A stretch of DNA of 64,000 bases from Mycolicibacterium septicum DSM 44393 (GCF_000455325.1 NZ_HG322951.1:1860954-1924953); one strand, 5' to 3'; positions 8,821-18,222 are shown, counted from the first letter of the stretch. Notes: a model not told the origin generated them from the letters alone. Made by a program: numbers and translations.

Positions 8821-10752
8821 GTGACTTCCCGCATATGGTCCCTGTTTGCGGCCACGGTGCTCATTGCAGGAACGGCAGTCGCACCTGCGGTGGCGACTGC
8901 CGCTCCAGAAGATGACATCTCACTGGTGAATTCGCCGACGCTGAATCTGCGGACGCTCGGTGCGAATGCGGATATCGCGCTGTATGGAATTCAGGGTTCG
9001 CAGACCCTGACAATTCCGGTGCCGCGCGGACTGATTCCCGCCGAGCTGGCGGCGACGGTGCAACTGCCGGTCAATACCCGCGGCGGCACCCTCGAGGTGA
9101 CGCAGGACCAACGCGTTCTGTCGCGCGTTCCGCTGCCCCCGGACCAGGCGCCGATCACCATTCCGCTGACCGGTGCCCGGGTGGTGGAAAACGCTCTGAC
9201 CGTGCAGTTGAACAGTTACCTGACGATGCCCGACGGGTATTGCGCGTACGACCCGACGAACCCGCTACGGCTGATGGGCACCGATGTCCGGTTCACCGGC
9301 GCAGAACAGCCGCCGACGGTGATCGCCGACTTCTTGCCGCCGGTACTGAGCAAGCTCACGCTGTTCGTCCCGCCGAATCCGTCGCAGTCGGAATCCGATG
9401 CCTCGATCCGGATTGCGACCGCGGTGGTGGCCCGGTACGGCCTGCAACGTCCTTCCGTCGACATCGTGACGACCGATGGCGGTCCGGTTGCGCCGCCGCA
9501 GCCGCTGGAGCGGCAGGTGATCGTGCGTGAGGGGGAGGCACCAGGATTGAGCCTGCAGGGGCCCAATGCTGTTCCGGCCCTACTTATTTCGGGCCCTGCC
9601 GGCGAGGTCGCCAACCAGGCCCGGTTGCTGTCCAGTGACATCTCGAAACTCGCAGTGCAGTCGAAGGCTGTGGTGGGGCCGCTGTCCAACACTCCGCAGC
9701 TGCCGAGTGACCACACCACGATCCGTCAGCTCGGCCAGCCCGGCGTCAACGCCACGGCTCTCGTCAATCCCCGCGTCACGGTTCCGTTGGACCAGACCAG
9801 GCTGGGCCGAGCGGTTCACGATGTCCGGGTGCATCTGCAGGGTTCGTACACCCCGCTGCCTGCCAGCGTCGCAGGCCAGGTGATGATCAGCATCGGTGGG
9901 CAGACGATCGACCGTTGGCCGACCGAGGCGAGCGGCCGGATCGACCGGTGGGTCGACGTGCCGGATTGGCTCCTGGAGCGCTACACCAACGTGGACATCG
10001 CGATCGACGCGGCAGGCAACACCGGTCGCTGCGGCGAGTTCCAACCCATCACGTTGACCATCGACGGCGAGTCTCCGGTGGAGAGCAAGCTGGCCAAACC
10101 TCCTGTCCCGACGGGCTTCCAATCGTTGCCACAGGCATTGATGCCGCGGTTGGCGGTCGGGATGGAGCCGGGGTTCGCCAACCTGCGCCGTGCGGTGCAG
10201 ATCCTGACGGGGCTGCAGCGCCTGAGCTCACGCCCCTTCGACGCCGAGGTCCGTTCGCTGGCCGACGCTGTCGCTTCGCCCAACCCCGCCTTGCTGATCA
10301 GCGCCGACGGCTGGAACGACGAGCGGATCGCACTACCCGTGGCAGTGAATTCCGACGGTCTGATCACCGTCGAAAACGTTGACGGATCGGGTAAATCCTC
10401 CACTCTGACCCTCGATCCGAAGGTCGGCTTCGGATCACTGCAGACCGTCTACACGGGAGGGCGCTCGGTGCTGATCGCCACCTCCAGCGGGGCTCCGGGG
10501 GAGCTGGACCGGCTGCTGGGCTGGTTGGGGGCCGATGTGCCGCGGTGGTCGGGCTTGTCCGGCAACGCCGTGCTCGCGATGCCGGGACGCGATCCCGTCA
10601 CCCTGACCACTCCTACTGCCCAACCGGAAAGTGCGACCGCCACTGACCACAAGTCACTACGGCTGTGGGTCGGCGCTGGGGTCGTGGTACTCGCGGCGCT
10701 CGGGGCCGGGCTGGTCGCACTGCGTGGGCGGCGGTCCCGGGGACAGTCGTGA
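8821..10752 (+). CDS. BcsB-like extracytoplasmic subunit of a polysaccharide synthase
   Basis: This 643-residue protein has a signal peptide (residues 1 to about 28, ending AVATAA), a large beta-rich extracytoplasmic region and one C-terminal transmembrane helix (about 617-637) followed by a basic tail. The layout matches BcsB, the partner that guides the nascent glucan beside the BcsA synthase: repeated jelly-roll modules, a central segment ADFLPPVLSKLTLFVPP leading into a flavodoxin-like domain (SDASIRIATAVVARYG), and the membrane anchor. GTG is the start, supported by the upstream -10 box. Its stop overlaps the next gene as GTGA. The synthase follows two genes later, completing a BcsA/BcsB-like pair. 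The substrate is not known. Confidence 0.75.
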   Translation: MTSRIWSLFAATVLIAGTAVAPAVATAAPEDDISLVNSPTLNLRTLGANADIALYGIQGSQTLTIPVPRGLIPAELAATVQLPVNTRGGTLEVTQDQRVLSRVPLPPDQAPITIPLTGARVVENALTVQLNSYLTMPDGYCAYDPTNPLRLMGTDVRFTGAEQPPTVIADFLPPVLSKLTLFVPPNPSQSESDASIRIATAVVARYGLQRPSVDIVTTDGGPVAPPQPLERQVIVREGEAPGLSLQGPNAVPALLISGPAGEVANQARLLSSDISKLAVQSKAVVGPLSNTPQLPSDHTTIRQLGQPGVNATALVNPRVTVPLDQTRLGRAVHDVRVHLQGSYTPLPASVAGQVMISIGGQTIDRWPTEASGRIDRWVDVPDWLLERYTNVDIAIDAAGNTGRCGEFQPITLTIDGESPVESKLAKPPVPTGFQSLPQALMPRLAVGMEPGFANLRRAVQILTGLQRLSSRPFDAEVRSLADAVASPNPALLISADGWNDERIALPVAVNSDGLITVENVDGSGKSSTLTLDPKVGFGSLQTVYTGGRSVLIATSSGAPGELDRLLGWLGADVPRWSGLSGNAVLAMPGRDPVTLTTPTAQPESATATDHKSLRLWVGAGVVVLAALGAGLVALRGRRSRGQS

Positions 10753-12272
10753 CGACGACGCTGCAGGGCACCCGGCGCGATTGGGACCGGCTGGCGCAGT
10801 GGTGGTTCGGCCTACCCCCGACCGTCCGGCTGGTGGGACGCTGGGCGCTCATCGCCGTGCTCACGTTGGTGGCGTTCCGTGCGAGTCTGCGCAACCTGGT
10901 CCAGACCACGCTGGAGGGTGGTCTCATCGGCTATGTCTGGATGGTCCCGATCGCGGCCGCTCTCGCGGCCGTCGGGGTGAACTTCCGGCGCCGTACCGAA
11001 CTACCGATTCATGACCGGCAGACCGACATCATCGTCGGCGTGATCGGACTGGGTCTGGCGCTCATGGTGCAGGGGGTTCTGCTCAAGCGGTACTCGGAGT
11101 TCTTCCACCTGATGCGGCTGGATCTGTTGGCGCTCTGGCTGTTCATGGTCAGCAGTGCCCTGGTGCTGTTCGGAGTGCGGCCGGTGGCCAGGTTCGGATG
11201 GGTGTGGCTACTGCTGTCGCTGATATCCGCCCTGCCGTATCAGGTCGTCGTGATCGCGCTGGGGGGCGGCAACTTCGCCGCAGGCGTCGGGACCCTGTTG
11301 ATCGCCGCGGCGGCCACCGCGATCGCGGTCGGCCGTACCCGCAAGCGTGCGGTGGTCGGCGCGCTCGTCGCGTTCGTGTTCGGTTTCGCGATCCTCTTCG
11401 TGATCGACAAGCTGTGGCCGCACGTGCCGGTGATCGTGTACCAGATGATCCCGTCGCTCGCGTCGATCCTCGCAGTGGGCATTGCGGCGCGGCTGTACAC
11501 GCGTCGTGGTCAACCGAAGAAGCTGCTCGACCGCAAGATCGAACCACTTGCTGCCAAACAGATCTGGACGGCAATTCCGCTGGTGGTCGCGGTCGCGGTC
11601 GCCCTCGCGTTCATGCCGTTGCCGCAGCAGCGCAGTGCCACGCTGATCAGCCGGAGCGCGCCGTACGATCTGACACCCGGTATGCGACTGGTGGCACCAC
11701 CCGGCTGGTCGATCACCGGCGAGCAGCAGTACACCGGGGTGAAGAGGTACTACGGCGACGAAGCCGTCCTCATCCGCCAGCGGATGACCGCGGACGTCGG
11801 CGATCCGCGGTTCGACAAACTGTCGGCACGGCGAAACCTCATGGTGGACAGCATCGTCAGCGAGCTGCCGTTCTCGTTCGACGCATATCCCGGGCAGGTG
11901 CTGTATGACACCACGGGAACCCGGCTCAGCACGCCACAGCCGGTCGATCTCGGCTACGGGGTGACCGGGGAGCTCTTCTCGGCGATCGATGACCGGCTGT
12001 TGGTGAGCTGGGACGTACTACGCTTCGCCTGGGGCGACCAGGAAGAGGATCAGGTGGTCGACATCTTCGCGGTGGACAACCATCTGCCCGACGCGCCGTT
12101 CCCCGATCCACAACGTGGGTTGGTTTCTACGCTGCGAAACCTGTTCACCGTGCTGTTCCGCGGCAATTCCGTGTTGGTGCAGCGCAGGCCGGCGTACAAG
12201 GACGCCGAGCTACTCACCGAGTTCGGCCGCGCCCTGGTGGCGGCACAGTTCGTGAAGGGCGCCGGCCAATGA
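10749..12272 (+). CDS. Polytopic membrane protein with C-terminal extracytoplasmic domain (paralog 2)
   Basis: This 507-residue protein is a clear paralog of the protein at 7014. It has the same nine-helix N-terminal half, the same loop (TELPIHDRQTDIIVG), the same DRKIEPLAAKQIW segment before the last helix and the same outer domain (PPGWSITGEQQY, YYGDEAVLIRQ, DIFAVDNHLPDAPF). The GTG start at 10749 overlaps the end of the bcsB-like gene, and its stop overlaps the GT2 gene as ATGA. The pair therefore flanks the BcsB-like subunit and this copy is translationally locked between it and the synthase. A heteromeric assembly with BcsB and the synthase is a reasonable inference. No catalytic motif is recognised. 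Confidence 0.6.
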   Translation: MTTTLQGTRRDWDRLAQWWFGLPPTVRLVGRWALIAVLTLVAFRASLRNLVQTTLEGGLIGYVWMVPIAAALAAVGVNFRRRTELPIHDRQTDIIVGVIGLGLALMVQGVLLKRYSEFFHLMRLDLLALWLFMVSSALVLFGVRPVARFGWVWLLLSLISALPYQVVVIALGGGNFAAGVGTLLIAAAATAIAVGRTRKRAVVGALVAFVFGFAILFVIDKLWPHVPVIVYQMIPSLASILAVGIAARLYTRRGQPKKLLDRKIEPLAAKQIWTAIPLVVAVAVALAFMPLPQQRSATLISRSAPYDLTPGMRLVAPPGWSITGEQQYTGVKRYYGDEAVLIRQRMTADVGDPRFDKLSARRNLMVDSIVSELPFSFDAYPGQVLYDTTGTRLSTPQPVDLGYGVTGELFSAIDDRLLVSWDVLRFAWGDQEEDQVVDIFAVDNHLPDAPFPDPQRGLVSTLRNLFTVLFRGNSVLVQRRPAYKDAELLTEFGRALVAAQFVKGAGQ

Positions 12273-13762
12273 CTTTCGACGAGACGTTCCACCCCGAGAC
12301 CGTCACCGCGGAGCAGCGCGACTACGCGCTCAATCGGGCGATCAACGGTTTGCGTGAGGACGATCCGGTGCACTCGGCGTCCAAACCGTTGATCGGTTGG
12401 CAGAAGCCGGTGCTGGTGGCCCTGCTGGTGATTGTGATCGCCTTCGGGATCTGGCGGCCCCTGCAAACCACGGTGACGCTCATCGGGTTGTGCACGCTGG
12501 CTTATCTTTTGACCCTCGGCGACCGGGTGTTGATCTTCAAGCGCGGGCTGGCGTCGCGTCCCATCGTGATCCCCGACGATGTGGCGCGCGCGATTCCCGA
12601 TGAGGATCTCCCGGCGTACACGATCCTGGTGCCTGCCTACAACGAGCCGGAAGTGGTCGCCGACCTCATCGCGGCCATGGATGCCCTGGAGTACCCGAGA
12701 GACCGGCTGCAGGTTCTGTTGCTGCTGGAAGCCGATGACCAGATAACGATCGACGCCGCGAAGGCCTGTGGCGAATCCGACGTCATCACCATCCTTTTGG
12801 TGCCGCCCGCCGAGCCCCGCACCAAACCCAAGGCGTGCAACTACGGTCTGCATTTCGCCACGGGCGATATCGTCACGATCTTCGACGCGGAAGATCTGCC
12901 CGAGCCGCTGCAGTTACGCCGGGTGGTGGCGGCCTTCCGCGACCTACCCGACAACGTGGCGTGTGTGCAGGCCAAGTTGGTGTATCACAACGGCCACCAG
13001 AATCTGCTGACCGCCTGGTTCACCGCCGAATACGCGCTGTGGTTCGGCTATCTGCTGCCCGGCATGATGGTGAGCACGTCTCCGATTCCGTTGGGCGGGA
13101 CCTCCAATCACCTCCGCCGTGACATCCTGCGGAAAATCGGCGCCTGGGATCCGTTCAACGTCACCGAAGATGCCGACCTCGGCCTGCGCATCGCCTCGAA
13201 CGGATATCACACCGCGGTGATCGACTCCTACACCCTCGAAGAGGCGAACAGTGACGTGATCAACTGGATCCGTCAGCGCTCCCGGTGGTACAAGGGCTAC
13301 CTGCAGACCTGGCTGGTACACACCCGCGAGCCGGTGAAGTTGTACCGCACGTTGGGATTACGCAGTTTCGTCCGGTTCAACCTGGTGCTGGCGGGAACTC
13401 CCATCATCGCGGTCCTGAACCTGCTGTTCTGGTTCATCACCGTGCTGTGGTTCCTGGGTCAGCCGGCCGTCGTCGGCTCGGTGTTCCCGGCACTGATCTA
13501 CTTCCCGGCACTGATCGCGATGATCATCGGCAACTTCACGGTCATGTACATGAACATGATCGCCCTACGCGAGGACGATCGATCTGATCTGCTGCTCGCC
13601 GCGCTGAGCGTGCCGCTGTTCTGGCTGATGATGAGCATCGCGGCCGCCAAGGGCGCTTACCAGATGATCAGGCAGCCGTCGTTCTGGGAGAAGACCTTTC
13701 ACGGACTGGCCGAGCGTCCGGAGGACAAGGCTGCCCACGAGCAGATGGCCTCCTCGGCGTGA
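12269..13762 (+). CDS. Processive family 2 glycosyltransferase (BcsA-like synthase)
   Basis: This 497-residue inner-membrane synthase has two N-terminal helices (about 45-90), a cytoplasmic GT-A domain and three or four C-terminal helices (about 365-460). Catalytic elements are in the expected order: VPAYNEPE (121-128), EADD (154-157), DAED (206-209, the metal/UDP-binding DxD position), TED (299-301, catalytic base) and QRSRW (336-340, the QxxRW acceptor motif of processive beta-glycan synthases). The protein ends about 35 residues after the last helix and has no PilZ domain, so it should not be activated by cyclic di-GMP as BcsA is. It overlaps the genes on both sides. The polymer could be a beta-glucan or an aminosugar glycan; the sequence does not decide. 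Confidence 0.85.
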   Translation: MTFDETFHPETVTAEQRDYALNRAINGLREDDPVHSASKPLIGWQKPVLVALLVIVIAFGIWRPLQTTVTLIGLCTLAYLLTLGDRVLIFKRGLASRPIVIPDDVARAIPDEDLPAYTILVPAYNEPEVVADLIAAMDALEYPRDRLQVLLLLEADDQITIDAAKACGESDVITILLVPPAEPRTKPKACNYGLHFATGDIVTIFDAEDLPEPLQLRRVVAAFRDLPDNVACVQAKLVYHNGHQNLLTAWFTAEYALWFGYLLPGMMVSTSPIPLGGTSNHLRRDILRKIGAWDPFNVTEDADLGLRIASNGYHTAVIDSYTLEEANSDVINWIRQRSRWYKGYLQTWLVHTREPVKLYRTLGLRSFVRFNLVLAGTPIIAVLNLLFWFITVLWFLGQPAVVGSVFPALIYFPALIAMIIGNFTVMYMNMIALREDDRSDLLLAALSVPLFWLMMSIAAAKGAYQMIRQPSFWEKTFHGLAERPEDKAAHEQMASSA

Positions 13763-15450
13763 TGTCAGCGGCGGCCGGACGGTCGGATTTCAGGCTGAAG
13801 CTGACGATCTTCGTCGCCATGCTCTTCGTCTACCTCGCGGTCGGACACTGGCTGCAGGTCCAGCACGGGTTCATCATGGGCGACACGTTGTCACGTGTCG
13901 TGGCCACCCAGTCGGTGCTGTTCAGCCGCGATCCGCACCTGGCTGCCCTCGGGTTCATCTTCACCCCGGTGGCCGCCATGGTGCAGATTCCGGCGGTCGC
14001 GCTCGGCGCGGTGTGGCCGGACATCGCGGGCCGGGCGTTCGCGGGCACGATCATGTCGGCGACCTTCATGGCAGGCGCCGCGGTGCAGATCCTGAGTATG
14101 GGCACCGATCGTGGTCTGCCCCGGGCATATTCGGTGACGCTCACCCTGTTGTTCGCACTCAACCCGATGATCATCTTCTACGGGTCCAACGGGATGAGCG
14201 AAGCGCCGTTCATCTTCTTCATGACATGGGCGGTGCGCCGGCTCATCTTGTGGATGGTCGACGACGATGTGCACCATCTGGTGGCCGCGGGCGGCATCGC
14301 GATGGGATTGGCCTATCTCACCCGGTACGACGCGGCGGCCTGCGTGGCGGCGGCCGGGTTCCTGGTGGCCATCACGACCTATCTCCGGGCCAAACCGCCG
14401 CCCCGGTTGCGGCGCGCCTTTCTGGACATGTTGATCGTCAGCGGCCCCGGCTTTCTGGCGTTCCTCGGCTGGGCGGCCGCCGGCTGGCTGATCACCGGTG
14501 AGGCGTTCGCGCAGTTCACCTCGCAGTACGGCAACACGGCGATCCTTGAGCAATCCGGGCAGACGGCGCCGAATCTGTTCGACGGCCTGATGTTCGCGGC
14601 GGTCTGCATCATGCTGTTGGCGCCGACCATGCTGCCGTTGGCGTTGTGGGCGGTGATGCAGCGATGGGGCCGGCCGAACTGGCAGATGTTGATCGTGCCC
14701 TTCGCATTGTTCGGTGCGGTGCTGGTGTTCCAGTCGTACAGCTACGCGTCGGGATCGACGTTCCCGTTCCTGCGGTTCTTCATCATCGCGATACCCCTGT
14801 GCGTGACCATGGCGATGCTCGGGGTTCCGGACGGGGTCTTCAGGACGCCGACCCGCCGGGGCAGATATGCGCCGCCGGCTCCGACCGCCGAGCCGGTCAA
14901 ACCCAGGTCCGCCGCGCCGTATGTCGCCGTTGCCGCGACGGTCGCCATCGGTATCCCGGTGACGATGCTCGGTATGGCTCAACCCAAATACGCGCCGCAG
15001 GAATACGGACTCGGTGCGGTGCTGAATCCGGATCCGTACAACGTGACCGAGCGGAAGGCGATCGAGCACCAGATCGCCCGGACGTTCAAAACCGAGCGGG
15101 ATATCGCCCAGTACCTGGAGAATCTCGACCTGCCGGACAGCTCCGTGATCACCGATACGGTGTACGGGTTCGGAATCCTGGCTGCGTCGAGCCGGCCGCA
15201 GGTTTTCGTGATTCCGTCAGACCCGGATTTCACCGAGTTGCTCAATGATCCGACCGCCAACGGGGTCAGATATCTGCTCGCGGTCCCGGCGACCGGGCGC
15301 GGCACATCGGATGCGCTCAATGTGCGCTACCCGACCTTGTACGACACGGGTGCCGAGGTGGCCACCCTGGAGCTGGAGGTTCCCAATGACGGTGACGGCC
15401 AGCCGGATTGGCGGCTCTACCGGGTGAACGAGCCGGTAGGCAGGAGATAG
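13759..15450 (+). CDS. GT-C-like multi-pass membrane glycosyltransferase
   Basis: This 563-residue protein has about ten to twelve hydrophobic helices followed by a soluble C-terminal region of about 170 residues. The organisation resembles ArnT/PMT-type (GT-C) glycosyltransferases that use polyprenyl-phosphate sugars and act on the outer face: an acidic residue (MGDTLSR, residue about 36) in the first extracytoplasmic loop, then FNPMIIFYG-like and TRYDAAA segments. GTG (13759) and ATG (13762) are both possible starts; the GTG overlaps the preceding stop as GTGA. Co-transcription with the GT2/BcsB-like genes suggests it decorates the secreted glycan or its anchor. The family call is by architecture only. 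Confidence 0.65.
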   Translation: MMSAAAGRSDFRLKLTIFVAMLFVYLAVGHWLQVQHGFIMGDTLSRVVATQSVLFSRDPHLAALGFIFTPVAAMVQIPAVALGAVWPDIAGRAFAGTIMSATFMAGAAVQILSMGTDRGLPRAYSVTLTLLFALNPMIIFYGSNGMSEAPFIFFMTWAVRRLILWMVDDDVHHLVAAGGIAMGLAYLTRYDAAACVAAAGFLVAITTYLRAKPPPRLRRAFLDMLIVSGPGFLAFLGWAAAGWLITGEAFAQFTSQYGNTAILEQSGQTAPNLFDGLMFAAVCIMLLAPTMLPLALWAVMQRWGRPNWQMLIVPFALFGAVLVFQSYSYASGSTFPFLRFFIIAIPLCVTMAMLGVPDGVFRTPTRRGRYAPPAPTAEPVKPRSAAPYVAVAATVAIGIPVTMLGMAQPKYAPQEYGLGAVLNPDPYNVTERKAIEHQIARTFKTERDIAQYLENLDLPDSSVITDTVYGFGILAASSRPQVFVIPSDPDFTELLNDPTANGVRYLLAVPATGRGTSDALNVRYPTLYDTGAEVATLELEVPNDGDGQPDWRLYRVNEPVGRR

Positions 15451-15457
15451 CCGGTCG

Positions 15458-16648
15458 TCACGGGTGGGCCGCGGTGAACGCCGGGCAATCATTGGCTGCC
15501 GGGACCGATTTCATCCGATCGTTGAGCCAGCCCACCGCCGCAGCGGGTTGGACCTGTTCGCGTGTCGCATCAGGCCAGAAGGCGATCTGGATGCCGTCAC
15601 CCATCTTGCAAGCCGCGGTGAGCGCCCGCTCTGTGGAGGCGGCCGGGATCACCGAGTCCTTCCCGGCATAGATGACATACATCGGTGCTTTCGTGGGTCC
15701 TTGCGGCAGGTTCGTCTTCTGGATGTAGCCGCGCAGCGTCTTCAGCGCTTCCGGGTTGGCGGGGCGCAGATCATCGGCACTCAACTTGTCTGCCAGTGAC
15801 TTTCGCTTCGCATCGTCATTGCAGCTGAGCAAGGCGTCCCAATTCTCCTGGGCGGCACCACGACGGTAGTCGTCGACTTCGAAGTCGTAGTAGTACTGGT
15901 CTTTCAACGCGGCGAGATAGGCGACGTAGGCCAGCTTCTGATCGGCGTTCAGGGTGCCTGCCATCGCCCCGTCCGCGAGGGCATCGATATTCGCCATCGG
16001 CGCCAGAGATGCAGTGGCGACCAGTTTGAGGTCGTAACCGTAGTTGTCGATGAGTTCGTTTGCGGCCCAGGTGGCCTGCCCGCCCTCGCGAGCGCCCAGT
16101 GCCGCCCACGATGTGGAGGTGTTCGGCACGATCGTCCGAGCCGCCCGTACCGCATCGATCACGTTGTAGCCGGCCGTGGTCGAGTCCAGATACGGGTGGA
16201 AGTCGTAGTCATCGGGTTTGTCGGGCTTTCCCAGGCCCTGGTAGTCGGGCACAGTGACCACGTAACCGGCGTTGAGCAACGCCACCACCGTCGTTGCCTC
16301 GCCGCGCAGATCGGGTGACAGCGAGGGAGCGCAGTCCGCCGACGTCCCGGTGGTCGAATGCCCCAGGGCCACCACCGGAAAGCCCCCCGCTGGTGGGTTG
16401 CCCTTGGGTACGAACACCGTGCCCGTCACGTGTGAGACCGCATCGTTGACACCGTTGCGCGAGGCGTACGTCATGATCTTGGCTTGCGCGGTCGCGTCAC
16501 GCAGCGCCGGCACCAGGTTGTCCAGGGGCGCTTCGGAGACGACGTGCCCGGCGCTGTCCGGGTCGCCGGCCGAGCCCTGGGTCGGCGACCCGCCACACGC
16601 CGTGAGAACGGCGAGGGCAACTGACAGCAGAACAGTGACTCGAACCAT
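15458..16648 (-). CDS. Secretory-lipase-like alpha/beta-hydrolase lipoprotein, probably catalytically inactive
   Basis: This 396-residue protein has a lipoprotein signal peptide with lipobox LTAC (Cys18). The body resembles the bacterial/fungal secretory lipase (LIP) family: PDYQGLGKP, a nucleophile-elbow region and YAGKDSVIPA with the acid residue. The elbow reads GAREGG, so the serine expected in GxSxG is an arginine; the codon is CGC on the minus strand, several changes from Ser. In the region where the catalytic histidine normally lies (WPDATREQVQPAA) there is no histidine. It may be a binding protein derived from a lipase. It is convergent with the glycosyltransferase (7-base gap) and divergent from the beta-helix protein. 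Confidence 0.75.
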   Translation of the reverse strand: MVRVTVLLSVALAVLTACGGSPTQGSAGDPDSAGHVVSEAPLDNLVPALRDATAQAKIMTYASRNGVNDAVSHVTGTVFVPKGNPPAGGFPVVALGHSTTGTSADCAPSLSPDLRGEATTVVALLNAGYVVTVPDYQGLGKPDKPDDYDFHPYLDSTTAGYNVIDAVRAARTIVPNTSTSWAALGAREGGQATWAANELIDNYGYDLKLVATASLAPMANIDALADGAMAGTLNADQKLAYVAYLAALKDQYYYDFEVDDYRRGAAQENWDALLSCNDDAKRKSLADKLSADDLRPANPEALKTLRGYIQKTNLPQGPTKAPMYVIYAGKDSVIPAASTERALTAACKMGDGIQIAFWPDATREQVQPAAAVGWLNDRMKSVPAANDCPAFTAAHP

Positions 16649-16740
16649 CGAACGTCCCCTACCTGGTGATCCGTAGCTGGTTGGCGGGCAGCCCCCATCT
16701 TTTCATCGGAGTGCGGGTGAGGTCTGGCAGATTGGGCACC

Positions 16741-18027
16741 ATGTCTGTGATCGATGTGACGTCGCACGGCGCCACCGGGGACGGAACAACCGACGATCAT
16801 GCGGCCGTGCTGCGCGCTGTTCGCGAAGCGGCCGACGCGGGTGGCGGCACGGTGTTCTTCCCGCCGGGCGAATATGCGTTGTCGGATTCGATCGGTAACG
16901 GCGACGACGGCTTCTCCCACATCTGCCTGATCGGCGCGGGAGAACGCGCTGCTCGATTGCGGGTGACGGCCGATGTCGCGCCGATCAGCGGACGCTGGAT
17001 CGAATGCCGGATCGAAAACCTCAAGATCGATGCGAACTCTCAGGGTTCACCGGGATTCGACGTCGACTTGGACAAGAGCTATGTCAGGCATTGTTGGATC
17101 CTGGGCTGGACCGACTACGGCATGCGGCTCAACGCCAACACCGAGGGTCTGCTGAATTGGATCGACGACAATTTCATCGAACAGAGCACGGGCTACGGCA
17201 TCTACACCACGTATCGGTTCTTCGATTCGTGGATCGTGAACAACAACATCGGGTCGACAGGCCCCAACCTGTCGATCGAGGCAGGCCCGGTACGCATTCT
17301 GGCCAACCACCTCGACGGGGCCCCGCAGAACAACATCGAGCTGCGCGGCAACAAGCAACTGACGATCATCGGCAACATCTGCGAGGGCGCCCGGAAGGAG
17401 GCCATCGTCTTCACGATGCCGTCGTGGCTGGAGTCCGATGACGAACAGGTGGCGATTGTCGGTAACAACATCACCAACGGCGGTAAGGGTGCGCCGTACA
17501 AGTATCCCGCCATCGGCATCTATTCCGTCGACGCCGACCACCGCACCAAAGGCTTCAACGTCACCGGAAACTTCATCGCCAATACCGACGAGGGGGCCGG
17601 CTGGAGCTACGCCGTGGATGCCCGGTACGTCGATGACATCGCGATTTCGGGAAACCAGTGGGACAACAACGGATACAGCGAGGCGCCGGTACGGGCCGAG
17701 GGGCGCAACGTCGGGATCGCGGGAAACACGTCGGGAAACCTGACGCCGTCAGCGCGGCGCGCGGTCGTCACGTTGTCGGCACCCGGCACCTTCGAGAGTT
17801 CGCCCGACGCCGAATATGTCTATCTGCTCGCCGCGGGAGCTTCGAAAGCCAAGCTGCCGTCTGCCCTGCACAACACCTGCCGCTACACGGTCAAGAACGT
17901 TTCCGGCGCCGACGCGAAACTCGGTGCGGTCAAAGGGCAGGCGATCGACGGTAAACCCGAATTCGTGCTTGCCGATGGCCAGGCAGTGGACGTCATCTCC
18001 GATGGGGCGAACTGGTGGACGGTGTGA
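16741..18027 (+). CDS. Right-handed beta-helix protein, pectate-lyase-3 type
   Basis: This 428-residue protein begins with the signature of the pectate lyase 3/GH28-like N-terminal repeat (DVTSHGATGDGTTDDHAAV). It continues with many short turns of the type NxxxGN and IxGNxI, as in parallel beta-helix polysaccharide lyases and epimerases. The last about 90 residues form a separate beta-rich domain. The ATG at 16741 is used because the family motif starts at residue 4. Neither this start nor the upstream in-frame one at 16666 provides a signal peptide, which is odd for an enzyme expected outside the cell. It lies beside the polysaccharide genes, so glycan cleavage or modification is a plausible but unproven role. 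Confidence 0.7.
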   Translation: MSVIDVTSHGATGDGTTDDHAAVLRAVREAADAGGGTVFFPPGEYALSDSIGNGDDGFSHICLIGAGERAARLRVTADVAPISGRWIECRIENLKIDANSQGSPGFDVDLDKSYVRHCWILGWTDYGMRLNANTEGLLNWIDDNFIEQSTGYGIYTTYRFFDSWIVNNNIGSTGPNLSIEAGPVRILANHLDGAPQNNIELRGNKQLTIIGNICEGARKEAIVFTMPSWLESDDEQVAIVGNNITNGGKGAPYKYPAIGIYSVDADHRTKGFNVTGNFIANTDEGAGWSYAVDARYVDDIAISGNQWDNNGYSEAPVRAEGRNVGIAGNTSGNLTPSARRAVVTLSAPGTFESSPDAEYVYLLAAGASKAKLPSALHNTCRYTVKNVSGADAKLGAVKGQAIDGKPEFVLADGQAVDVISDGANWWTV

Positions 18028-18222
18028 GCGGTCCACTCACGTCCCCGTCGGATGCCACGCGCTCACTCATTTCGCGCGAGGGATCTGCGCCGATTCTGTA
18101 ATCGGATTCTGACTCAGCAATCCGACACTCGTTTGCTTGCTGCGCGATTCGATTTTCCAGCAACGTGCCGGTAGGGGGTGTGTTCGTCGCCGGAGTTTGG
18201 TCGCTCGGGTGAATTGCACTCG

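Noticed and set aside
13759..15450. Flippase or O-antigen polymerase call for the GT-C-like protein
   Set aside because: The acidic residue in the first outer loop and the large soluble C-terminal part fit GT-C transferases better than Wzx/Wzy proteins.
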